Shown here: positions 12,705 to 21,157 of the stretch, piece after piece
How the letters are laid out: each line of letters begins with the position of its first letter
Numbering within the stretch: the stretch's first letter is position 1
Virus record (IMG/VR): IMGVR_UViG_3300035670_000621
Location: 1 to 38,023 of that record
DNA length: 38,023 nucleotides
Source of the DNA: a virus
Strand: one strand, 5' to 3'
Notes under the pieces: generated by a model
What the model saw: the letters and a program-made list of their open reading frames with translations, nothing else
The model's database searches: none
What the model was told of the DNA's origin: nothing
Program-made: the position numbers and the translations under genes

Positions 12705-15700
12705 TTATGCTCTCCCGAAGATCTGGTGCTCTGCGAAGTATTGTAAGCCACTGCGCTCGAACCGCTGACGCGGGATGCGTAGCAACTGCGTGGCGAAGTG
12801 ATACACGCGGATGTTGTACGCCGTGCTCGGGCGCGTCATCGTCAATCGCCAGTACGCGTAGATACCGCGCACCTTGCCCGGAGTGAACTGCGACCAATCC
12901 GACTCCACGCCGTTCTCGTCCACAGTCTTCGTCTCAATGATCAAGGTGACGCGGCCCGGGTCGTCGCCGTTCTCCAGCGTGTTCAGCGGCCCTTCCCATG
13001 TCCACTGCTGGCCGACATCGTCCCAGCCGTAGGTGGCATCGGCCCATGTCGTCGGCCAGATCTGCTCGACGGTTGCGTAGGCCGAGTTGTACCACCACTC
13101 TGCGCGCTGGTCGATCGGGATGACATGGGTGGCCGTGGTGTAGGTGGCCGTCAAGTTCGAGCGGCTGAACTCAAGGTAGCCCTGAGGGAACAGCGTGCTC
13201 GTCGTCACCTGACAACCAGTCAGCGTTGCGTTCGGGAACACCGCACCCGAGCGTCGCCACCCGATGCCGTAGTCCTCCCAGCTTCGCGTGTAGTAGGTGT
13301 TGTTGCCGCTATCGACCACGCTCTCCGCGTCGATCACACGCGGTGCCCACTCGATGACATCAGCCGCCGAGTACTTGCCCTTGTTGGAGATCGCACGCAC
13401 AACCAACTGCGCGCCCGGCAAGTTGAGTCCATGCAGGTGATTGAACGCCGACAACGAAGTGTTCACAGCCGAGGCCCAGTTCGGCGTTGGCCCGAGCTTG
13501 CCCGTGTCGGTCGGCACCGCGCCGACACGCTGGCCGAGGATCCAGCCACCACGCCGAATCTCGATCGTCGAGCCCTGCTCCAGCGATGCTGGCACCACCC
13601 GATAGGTGGCCTGTTCGCCATCCATCACGGCAGGGTACGCCGAGTCCCACGCCGGCGCGCTGGGCGGAGGCGACTTGCCGATGATGCGCACGCTGGCCTT
13701 GGCTGCGCGGGAAGGCGTGCGCGCGGCCCCAGACGCGCTCTTGGCCGTCACCGCCACCGTGTAGGTCTTGCCGACCAGCGCGTTGTCCAAGACCAGCACA
13801 GCCGATCTGGCGGCACCGCTGGCCGTCGAGATCAGGGTGTAGTCGCGAGTGTTCGTGTTCGAGCCGTCCTCAAGGGCCAGCCAGATGTCGAAGCCGGCGG
13901 TCTGGTCGCTGTCGGAGTCGAACAACCAAGTCACCAGCAGCCTCGGCTGATGCGCGCCGCCGGGGCCACGCATCACCATCTCCTCGACTCTCACATCGTC
14001 CACGATCGGCGGCACGCTCGACGAGCCGAGCGCAGGTGCCGATGCCGTCAGGAACTCGTCCGTGATGTCTGGGGTCTCGTTCGGGAGCTCGACATCGAAC
14101 GCCGCCTCGACATACTCGGTGAAGGACACCTCACGCTTGAGGTCGGGCGTGAGCGTGATGCTGTCGATCTGGGCCAGCAAGCTGTCGCCGTCCACGCTCA
14201 GGATGTACACATCGTCCTTCGTCGGCGTGTACGAGAACGCAGTCGAGACGGCCAGCGCGGTGCCGACATAGTAGGTGCCAGCCGCGGTAGAGATCGTGCG
14301 CTCCTCGGGCTCGAAGCCAGTCGGCGCGGATGCCGAACGGTGCAGGATCTTGTAGGTCGTAGCAGCCGCCAGCGTGACGGCACGGTCGAGGTAGATCTCG
14401 CTCGTGGTTGCCGAGTCCGTCGAGACGCGGCCCGATACTCCACGGTCGATCACATCGTGCGCGATCTGCACGACATCCAGCGGCTCAAGGCCGACCAGAT
14501 CCACGCTGCCCGTAAAGCGTCCACGCCGGCGCACCAAGTGCTCCATGTTCAGGAGGAACTGAGCTTCGCGCGCGGCCTGCGCCCGACGAACCACGCCGTC
14601 GAGCGTGACTTGCCTCCGGCGCAGGAGCCCTGAATCCGTGGTGCCTTGAATCGACGAGTGCTCGGCAGAGATCATCGACCGCTCGTAGTTTAGGTCACGA
14701 TCAAGGAAGCCGACCTCAATCTGATTGAATCGTGTCTGCGGGCTGAGGTAGTCGATCTGGAAGCTGTCACGCTCGACTTGCGCGAGGCCGACGAGATCGA
14801 CAACTGGGCGCGGCTTGTACACCGACACCTTGATCCTGCGGCCCATGCGGATCGGCACGGCACGCGCGGTCTTGCAGATGTCGAGGATGACTTCCCACGC
14901 GGGACGCTGCGTATCCACGGCACCGTCGAACTCGAAGCGCGGATGGCGACCCTGAATCGTGCCGGCGGGCGTGAGCGTTGCCACAGAGAGAACGGCTGAC
15001 CAGTAGCTGACATCGTTCCACGGCGCGGACGCGAGGTCGTAGTGGCAGATGATCACATCCTTGGTCGCAGTCGAGACGATGTCGAGGATCTCGTAACCAC
15101 CAGCCGCGCTCGTGTTGTTGTAGTCCGCGTAGGTCGGAACAACGGGCGCACCGTAGATGCCGATGTAGTCCCCGACTCTCACCGTGCTGGGCACGCTATC
15201 CACGGGGCACTCGAACTCGATCGTCGCCAAGTTCGAGTAGGCGGTGTTCGAGGAGTTGTAGAAGATGTCGTTGAACACCAGACCGCCAGCCGTGGTCGTG
15301 GCCGAGTAGCTGACCGTGTAGCCGCTCTGGTTGTAGATCACTTCGTCGCAGTAGTCGGCCCACTCCTTGAACGACTGAATGTCGATGTCGGTGTTGGCGA
15401 AGATGTTGCCGAGTCCCCAGTTCTTATCCAGCAACATATCCATCACGATCCACGCGGGGCACTTGCTGAAGGTGCTGTCGAAGGTCGGGAACTGGATCGA
15501 GGTACCATCCCACACCGGCACCTTCTTGCCCTTGATCACACTCGTGACGCGCGGGATGTTGCCGTTGAGCTCACTTGTCGCGCGTGAACTGATTGCCAAG
15601 AGAGGCGCGGTCGGATACGAGAACGGCTCGAAGTCCAACAGGCGCAGAGTCTGCCAGCGTTGTGCATCGGCCATGCGCGTGCTGGTCGAGTTCTTGAACT

Positions 15701-17849
15701 GACGCAGCACCTCGATCTTGTACTTGGACTTCTTGACCGTGGCGGTGTTGGCCGTGTCGGCGGGGATGATCGCGCCGCCGCTCGTCGATGTCACACCGAC
15801 GGTCGTGACTGCGTTGTTCGTGAGTGTGTTGCCGTTGCCCGAAGAGTCCGTGAGAAGGGCACCACTCGACGCGAACTTGTAGAAGACAACGGGGAACAAG
15901 TCGGTCTGGATAGAGGTGCGACCGTTGCCGTTGTTGTACTGGTTCAGCACCGTGGCTGGATCCATCACGCCCTTGTAGATGGCGACATTGGACAATCGTC
16001 CATGCGTGCCGGGGCCGCGCAGAGTCAACGAGCAGGTGGACAAGTTCGGCAGCGTGACGCTGGTCGATGTCACCTGATCCACAATCTTCACGCCGTTCGC
16101 GTAGAGGCGCACGCGATGACGGCCCACACCGTCCGCGTCCTTCTCGTAGGTTGCCACGCAGTGCTGCCAACCGTAGAAGGCCGTGCGCTTGGAATCATCT
16201 GCAACGGCCGCTACGCCGTTTGAGCCCGGCGTTCCAGAAGCGACGAGACGATATGAGACATAATCGTCAGAGGTCGATGGAATATTGGACACGATGAACG
16301 AGCCCACCGTGTACGCGGCATCAAGTCCTGAGTCTGTGAACTGCACGCCGCCGAACGAGATGTACGGCACGCGACGAGACACCGTCTGTCCAGCCTGCGG
16401 GCTGTAGGTCTTTGTGACATGGCCTAGCGTGAATCCTTGCGAGCCAGTGCCAGACAACTTGACCCACTCTGTGTCCGTTGGATTCTGAGCAACGAGCGTT
16501 GCCGCCAAGTACAGTGCAAGGTTAGTGGTGACTAGGTTTAGCGTTCGAGGGAAGAAGAAGCACTCAACTGTGAACGACTCAGCCGCACCAGTTGAAGTCC
16601 ACACTGGCCCGCCAGCGGGTACGGTCAGGCCCGTCGTTCTGTTGAGGTACGGGTTCGGCAGGCTATATACCGAACCAGACACCGTGTAGTAGATCGCGCC
16701 GCCCGAGTTGAAGCTCGCGCAGTTCTGGATTGCTGGGCGCGTGTAGGTCTGCGGGTCGTACAGAGGAATGCTGATATCGTAGGCCGTGCCCGGTGCCAAC
16801 TTCTTGTAGAAGCGGAATGGACGCAGGCGCACATACCCGTCGCTGTCCTGTCCGCCCGTCGTGATCGGCAACCCGCCGCCGTCGAGTTCGATGTAGCGCA
16901 CCGCCACGCCCGTGTTGATCGGCGAGAGCGAGCCGTCGTCGTTCGTGTAGCTTGCGCCCTCGGGCAGCAACACCTTGATCACCGCGCCCTCGGCCTCGAC
17001 CGTGGTCGAGTAGGTCACGCCCGCCGTCGTCCATGTCGAGTTCGCGCTCGTAGATGTGCCGGCAAGGTTGACTGGGTTCGAGTAGTCGATGACGGCTTCG
17101 CTGGAAGTCGCTGCCGTGGTCGTCGGGTTGGCAAGCTCCGTGTCGATCGCCACTGTGCTCGTGGCGAACTCGAAGCCTTCGCACGGGGTCTGCTCCAGCG
17201 TGCCCATACGCACCTGCACCTGCACATCGTCGAGCTCCGACGCGTCGGTATCGTTCAGGTACACCTTGAACCGAGGGATCTGGCTTACGCCGTCCGTGGA
17301 CAACGGCACCGAGGTGTCCTCGGTCTGGCCGGCAATCTGTTCCAGCGGCCCTTCGCCAAGGCTCACCAGTGCCTGATACCGCGAACCGTTCGCGCCGTAG
17401 TCCTCGACGAACTCATTGATGATCTGGCCGCCGACACGGATCTCGCCGTAGTACAAGGGGATCGGCTCACCCTCGACGCGTGACGGCTCGATGCCGTTGT
17501 ATCCGTACACCGCCGAGGAGTTGTCCTCGCGCTGGCGCGGTGGCTTCGGCATCAAAGCACGCATCACCACGAACGCGATCGTGTTGATGATGAGTGCCGT
17601 CTTCAGCAGTGCGATCGTCGCGGCCTCAAGGCCACGAGGCACCATCACAAGAGCGATGCGGTCGCCAGATGCCACCTCTTGATCCCAGTCGAGACGCTGC
17701 ACGCCACGCACGGCCATCACATGGTCTTTGTGCTTCAGCCACTCATCCGGCAGAAGATCACACACCGCTGCACGAGGACGGTCGATCGTCAGTCGCTGCG
17801 CGTGACGCGCGCCCGAAAACACATTCGTGATGAGTACGACTTCGATCAT
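12705..17849 (-). CDS. J: tail tip / central fibre protein, lambda J type, 1714 aa
   Basis: The largest protein of the window, last in a lambda-like M-L-K-J order. Residues 1-110 include a hydrophobic stretch (73-100) typical of TipJ starts, then YGYNGIEPSRVEGEPIPLYY, a hallmark phrase of this family. About residues 375-645 look like an inserted concanavalin/LamG sandwich (FTVECFFFPRTL; WQHCVATYEK; RVRLYANGVKIVD; LSNVAIYKGVMD). About 720-1180 hold the conserved hub core (LGNIFANTDIDIQSFKEWAD; PRFEFDGAVDTQRPAWEVIL; RRRGRFTGSVDLVGLEPLDV). Two fibronectin-III-like domains follow, then a C-terminal part that probably sets host range. It forms the trimeric tail tip and contacts the receptor. lambda J is about 1130 aa, so this one is long, mainly from the insertion. 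Confidence 0.85.
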   Translation of the reverse strand: MIEVVLITNVFSGARHAQRLTIDRPRAAVCDLLPDEWLKHKDHVMAVRGVQRLDWDQEVASGDRIALVMVPRGLEAATIALLKTALIINTIAFVVMRALMPKPPRQREDNSSAVYGYNGIEPSRVEGEPIPLYYGEIRVGGQIINEFVEDYGANGSRYQALVSLGEGPLEQIAGQTEDTSVPLSTDGVSQIPRFKVYLNDTDASELDDVQVQVRMGTLEQTPCEGFEFATSTVAIDTELANPTTTAATSSEAVIDYSNPVNLAGTSTSANSTWTTAGVTYSTTVEAEGAVIKVLLPEGASYTNDDGSLSPINTGVAVRYIELDGGGLPITTGGQDSDGYVRLRPFRFYKKLAPGTAYDISIPLYDPQTYTRPAIQNCASFNSGGAIYYTVSGSVYSLPNPYLNRTTGLTVPAGGPVWTSTGAAESFTVECFFFPRTLNLVTTNLALYLAATLVAQNPTDTEWVKLSGTGSQGFTLGHVTKTYSPQAGQTVSRRVPYISFGGVQFTDSGLDAAYTVGSFIVSNIPSTSDDYVSYRLVASGTPGSNGVAAVADDSKRTAFYGWQHCVATYEKDADGVGRHRVRLYANGVKIVDQVTSTSVTLPNLSTCSLTLRGPGTHGRLSNVAIYKGVMDPATVLNQYNNGNGRTSIQTDLFPVVFYKFASSGALLTDSSGNGNTLTNNAVTTVGVTSTSGGAIIPADTANTATVKKSKYKIEVLRQFKNSTSTRMADAQRWQTLRLLDFEPFSYPTAPLLAISSRATSELNGNIPRVTSVIKGKKVPVWDGTSIQFPTFDSTFSKCPAWIVMDMLLDKNWGLGNIFANTDIDIQSFKEWADYCDEVIYNQSGYTVSYSATTTAGGLVFNDIFYNSSNTAYSNLATIEFECPVDSVPSTVRVGDYIGIYGAPVVPTYADYNNTSAAGGYEILDIVSTATKDVIICHYDLASAPWNDVSYWSAVLSVATLTPAGTIQGRHPRFEFDGAVDTQRPAWEVILDICKTARAVPIRMGRRIKVSVYKPRPVVDLVGLAQVERDSFQIDYLSPQTRFNQIEVGFLDRDLNYERSMISAEHSSIQGTTDSGLLRRRQVTLDGVVRRAQAAREAQFLLNMEHLVRRRGRFTGSVDLVGLEPLDVVQIAHDVIDRGVSGRVSTDSATTSEIYLDRAVTLAAATTYKILHRSASAPTGFEPEERTISTAAGTYYVGTALAVSTAFSYTPTKDDVYILSVDGDSLLAQIDSITLTPDLKREVSFTEYVEAAFDVELPNETPDITDEFLTASAPALGSSSVPPIVDDVRVEEMVMRGPGGAHQPRLLVTWLFDSDSDQTAGFDIWLALEDGSNTNTRDYTLISTASGAARSAVLVLDNALVGKTYTVAVTAKSASGAARTPSRAAKASVRIIGKSPPPSAPAWDSAYPAVMDGEQATYRVVPASLEQGSTIEIRRGGWILGQRVGAVPTDTGKLGPTPNWASAVNTSLSAFNHLHGLNLPGAQLVVRAISNKGKYSAADVIEWAPRVIDAESVVDSGNNTYYTRSWEDYGIGWRRSGAVFPNATLTGCQVTTSTLFPQGYLEFSRSNLTATYTTATHVIPIDQRAEWWYNSAYATVEQIWPTTWADATYGWDDVGQQWTWEGPLNTLENGDDPGRVTLIIETKTVDENGVESDWSQFTPGKVRGIYAYWRLTMTRPSTAYNIRVYHFATQLLRIPRQRFERSGLQYFAEHQIFGRA

Positions 17850-17852
17850 CTT

Positions 17853-18329
17853 TCACTCCCTCAAGCGGTAGACGGCCACGATGTTCTGAGCTTGGCGTGC
17901 AGGCACGGCCACAACTCCTCGCGCTCGGTGCGCCGTCAGCAGCGTCACTGGCTCTGTATTCCACACCACAACCGACACATGGGGCGTGTCGTGTGCTGAA
18001 CCGATCATCTGCAACACCACATCCCCGACGCGCGACTTGCTGTAGCAGATCTCGTCGTTCGATAAGAGCACCCAGTCGTCACGCAGCGTGTACAAGTGCG
18101 CACGCAAAGCACTCGCCTCGGGATCCGGCGCGAGCGTGACGGGGTAGTCCGTGAAGCGATGCAACACTTCGTCGCCGTGGATGCGACGCAGGATCTCCCA
18201 CACCACGCCGAGACAGTCGATGCCCGTCTTGGGATCGCGGCCACCCTCCTTGTAGGGTGCGCGCAGCAGGTCAGCGTAAAGCGAACGCCGGCTCGTGCGT
18301 TCGTTGAATCTATTTAGGCCAGCTCTCAT
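17853..18329 (-). CDS. K: NlpC/P60 peptidase-type tail tip assembly protein, lambda K-like, 158 aa
   Basis: The motif PYKEGGRDPKTGIDCLGVVW places the nucleophilic cysteine (Cys39) at the start of a helix as in NlpC/P60 cysteine peptidases. GDVVLQ and the later TPHVSVVVW supply the catalytic His. These enzymes cut peptide stems of peptidoglycan; in the tail they help assembly or penetration. lambda K carries an extra N-terminal Mov34/MPN domain that is missing here, so only the peptidase half remains. The gene lies between L and J as in lambda. A 6-bp hairpin sits directly before its ATG. Confidence 0.8.
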   Translation of the reverse strand: MRAGLNRFNERTSRRSLYADLLRAPYKEGGRDPKTGIDCLGVVWEILRRIHGDEVLHRFTDYPVTLAPDPEASALRAHLYTLRDDWVLLSNDEICYSKSRVGDVVLQMIGSAHDTPHVSVVVWNTEPVTLLTAHRARGVVAVPARQAQNIVAVYRLRE

Positions 18330-18347
18330 GCCCGCATTCTAGCGGGC
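18330..18347 (-). promoter_or_regulatory. hairpin touching the K start codon
   Basis: A perfect 6-bp stem (GCCCGC/GCGGGC, 6-base loop) fills the gap between L and K and ends at the base next to the K ATG. No Shine-Dalgarno is visible, so folding could limit K translation. Confidence 0.35.
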
Positions 18348-18352
18348 TCGCA

Positions 18353-19039
18353 TCACCTGCGACCCTGACGCGGGATGCCCGGCCAACCGCCAAAGCGTGC
18401 AGGATGCTGACGCTCAAGGCCCGCCGCCTCTTCTGCATCGCCACGCAGTTCGCACGCGTCGAGAGTCTTGGGGCACGACGGGTGAGCCGTGGCGAGCGTG
18501 CCGTTGTTCAAGTCGTAGCCGCATCGCTCGTCGCCGTAACGGAATCGGCAGTGGTTGCGGATGTATCGCTGGCCCGGCAGCGCGGCCTGAGTCAGCGACA
18601 ACGCCGAGATGTTCCAAGAGACGCGGTCAAAGGTCGCCGTGCACGACACGATCTGCCCGTCGAACCGCAGAGCCGATGCAGGGTTGCCGAGCTCTAGCGA
18701 ATGCACGAGCTTGATCACGATCGGCTGACCGACCAAGCCGTCGTAGTTCTCAAGGATCGACTTTACCAGCAGCGATTCGTTGCTGAGTTGTAGCTGGATC
18801 TGGGGCAGGTCGCCGCTGGCGTTCTGCTCCACATTCGACTGCACAACGGGGAACGGCGTGTAGTCCAGAGGCGTGCCGTCGCTCGCCGCGCCAAAGGTGA
18901 TCGTCTGGTCGTAGTTCGTGAGCCGATAACGAGTCGGCGGTGTCGTCGGCACCTCGACTTCGTACAGCCAGACCCAAGGGTACTGCTCGTTCAACTGACG
19001 GCTGCGTGCCGTCATCACATCGGTGATGGGACTAGTCAT
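18353..19039 (-). CDS. L: minor tail protein, lambda L-like, with four-cysteine cluster site, 228 aa
   Basis: The first ~165 residues (WVWLYEVEVPTTPPTRYRLT, then GTPLDYTPFPV and QLQLSNESLLVKSILE) match the beta-rich hub domain of phage minor tail protein L. The end carries four cysteines spaced C-x8-C-x15-C-x6-C (NHCRFRYGDERCGYD...PSCPKTLDAC). lambda L has cysteines spaced x8-x22-x6 that hold a 4Fe-4S cluster, so the same cluster is likely here. It lies between the M-like gene and K, in lambda order, and overlaps the M-like gene by four bases. It forms part of the tail-tip hub. Confidence 0.8.
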   Translation of the reverse strand: MTSPITDVMTARSRQLNEQYPWVWLYEVEVPTTPPTRYRLTNYDQTITFGAASDGTPLDYTPFPVVQSNVEQNASGDLPQIQLQLSNESLLVKSILENYDGLVGQPIVIKLVHSLELGNPASALRFDGQIVSCTATFDRVSWNISALSLTQAALPGQRYIRNHCRFRYGDERCGYDLNNGTLATAHPSCPKTLDACELRGDAEEAAGLERQHPARFGGWPGIPRQGRR

Positions 19040-21144
19040 TCGGAGAGCACCTCCTCAAGCGTGCAACTCCAACGATACACACTCGGGGTCAACTGCTCGA
19101 TCGCCAGCGTGTCGTTCGTGAAGCGCACGGTCACGCTCGTGCCCTTCGGGTTTGTCCACGAGAACGGAATCTGCACGCCACGGTGCGAAGTGTAGAACGC
19201 CTTGAGCGTTGTGATCTCGCTGCTCGTCGCTGCGTTGTTGCCGATCGTGTAGGTCGTGCGAGTGCGCGACTGCACCAAGCCGACATACCTGTGCTCACTG
19301 TCGAAGCGGTGATCGTTCACCGTCCACAACGACTCCTCCGAAGAGCCCCAGTCATAAGGCACGGTGAAGGTGCCCGAGGCCGAGTCATCCTCTGCGGCCA
19401 CGGCAATCGTCGCCTGATCTTGTCCCGGCTCGGTGTAGGCCGCATCCCCAGCCGCCGCGGCCCACGAGTCAAAGAACATATTGGCCGTGGCAACATTCGC
19501 CGACGAGAACTGGATGCCCTGACCCAGTCCCGAGTAGATGCGATTCGTGCCGCGATCCACGACCGTGCCGTCCGACTGGATCTCGAACTGGCTGTAGAGG
19601 CCAGCCGCCGCATCCCATGTCTGCTGCGTTGCGCCGATGTAGCACTTCAGCGCGACATAGCCCGTCTCAGGTGTCGGCACCGTCAGGGTCTGCGCCGATA
19701 GCCGCAGCGTGAAGGCCGTACCCAACGCGAGACCCGCGAGGCCAGTCTTCGTCGCCAGCAGCGTGAAGCCGGGGATGTCACCACGCACGCGGTAGAGCTT
19801 CAGGTCGAAGGTGCCGCCGGAGTTGTAGACAACTTGCAACAAGTAGCACTTCGGGATCTTGTACAGAGCCTGCGTGTAGTCCGATGTGCCGGGCGTGCCG
19901 TACACCATCACGCCGGCCTGACGCGCGACCGTCGATCCAGCGTTCTCAAAGGTGATCGACGCTTGACGGTCGTGGAACTGGGCGTCCGTGGCGATGCGCT
20001 GCGAGAACGAGTAGACCTGCTGGAGGTTGCCGAGCGACGCGCTCTTGATTCGATTGTTAGCCGAGTCAGGAATCAGCGAGCCCTCGTACCCTTGGGTGCC
20101 GGCAGAGTTGTAGCTGTTCCTGTCACCGACCCAGCCGTTCATCATCGAGTGCTTGGTCAGCGAGTGCTGGAAGATCACGCTCGTGGGAATCGTCGAACGG
20201 ATCACGCCGCCCATCGGCAGGAATCGTTCCCACTGGTCGCGCAGCACCACGCTGCCGCCGTTCGGGCGCACCTCGAACCAGTTGCAGAGGTGGCACATCG
20301 GGCCCGAGGGTGTCGTGTGCGATGAGTTCTCGACCGACAGGATGAAGCCTGTGCGGCCCGCTGCGGTGATCGGAGAGCTAGAGTCGGTGTAAGTCACGAC
20401 CTGTGTCGCCGTGCCGTCAGCCGCGATCGTATAGCCCGTCAGCACGACATTGCCGCCCGAGGTGACGCAGGTCAGCTTGAGAACGCGGTCAGGGTTCGTG
20501 CCGGCGGGGAACAGGGGCGCGGTCGTTCCAAAGCCGATCGAGTTGGCGACCACAGTCGGCGTGCCGCCCGAGACCTTGATCAGCAGATAGCGCACATCGA
20601 GCACCGTGCCGCCCGTGCCGGCACCGCCAAAGAGCCCGAAGATGTAGCCGTTGATGCTGCCCATCCTCGTGTTGGTCGTGCCCGAGTTGAGGATTGTGCC
20701 GTTGAGCCGAGCCGCCACGGCGAAGCCGAAGCGACCAGCGGCCACCGTCGATTGAGTCGCGCTCTCGCGCTGGCTGAATCGGAAGCTCGCGCGCACATCG
20801 ACATCGGCCACCGAGTAGTCGCGGTATTGGAAGCCGCACAGCGCACCGTTCGTGTACACATTCGACGCGGTCGCGGCGACTGGGCCCGCGGGCAAGTACG
20901 ACGCACCAGTGCCCGTGCCGACCGTGCCGAAGAATCCGTTGTGGATGTCGGCACCTGATAGCGCGTAGATCTCGTTGCCTGTGGTGAACTGCCAGAAGGT
21001 GTTAGCACCGAACATCAGGTTCGCGCTCCACGGCTCGAAGCGCGAATAGAAGCCAGACAACTGGCCCGAGTCCAGAGTCGTCGGGCCAGCGTCGAAGCTG
21101 TCGTTCGTAGGGTAGGTGCCGAGGAGGCTTGAGTTGGCCGTCAT
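19036..21144 (-). CDS. large minor tail protein with C-terminal lambda M-like domain, 702 aa
   Basis: The last ~100 residues, TVPYDWGSSEESLWTVNDHR then TLKAFYTSHRGVQIPFSW, VRFTNDTLAIEQL and YRWSCTLEEV, have the layout of minor tail protein M, which is normally only ~110 aa. The first ~590 residues are a beta-rich extension with lectin/concanavalin-like phrases (GYIFGLFGGAGTGGTVLDVR; GFILSVENSSH; CYLLQVVYNSGGTFDLKLYR). It therefore looks like an M protein with large surface domains added at its N-terminus. It sits after the tape measure as M does in lambda. The extra domains may bind glycans. Confidence 0.7.
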   Translation of the reverse strand: MTANSSLLGTYPTNDSFDAGPTTLDSGQLSGFYSRFEPWSANLMFGANTFWQFTTGNEIYALSGADIHNGFFGTVGTGTGASYLPAGPVAATASNVYTNGALCGFQYRDYSVADVDVRASFRFSQRESATQSTVAAGRFGFAVAARLNGTILNSGTTNTRMGSINGYIFGLFGGAGTGGTVLDVRYLLIKVSGGTPTVVANSIGFGTTAPLFPAGTNPDRVLKLTCVTSGGNVVLTGYTIAADGTATQVVTYTDSSSPITAAGRTGFILSVENSSHTTPSGPMCHLCNWFEVRPNGGSVVLRDQWERFLPMGGVIRSTIPTSVIFQHSLTKHSMMNGWVGDRNSYNSAGTQGYEGSLIPDSANNRIKSASLGNLQQVYSFSQRIATDAQFHDRQASITFENAGSTVARQAGVMVYGTPGTSDYTQALYKIPKCYLLQVVYNSGGTFDLKLYRVRGDIPGFTLLATKTGLAGLALGTAFTLRLSAQTLTVPTPETGYVALKCYIGATQQTWDAAAGLYSQFEIQSDGTVVDRGTNRIYSGLGQGIQFSSANVATANMFFDSWAAAAGDAAYTEPGQDQATIAVAAEDDSASGTFTVPYDWGSSEESLWTVNDHRFDSEHRYVGLVQSRTRTTYTIGNNAATSSEITTLKAFYTSHRGVQIPFSWTNPKGTSVTVRFTNDTLAIEQLTPSVYRWSCTLEEVLSE

Positions 21145-21157
21145 AGGTCACACTCTC

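Noticed and set aside
12798-14633. Long rightward open frame of 611 codons inside the J gene
   Set aside because: It is the antisense shadow of a strongly recognisable tail protein, is Arg-rich with no domain, and arises from GC-rich codon bias.
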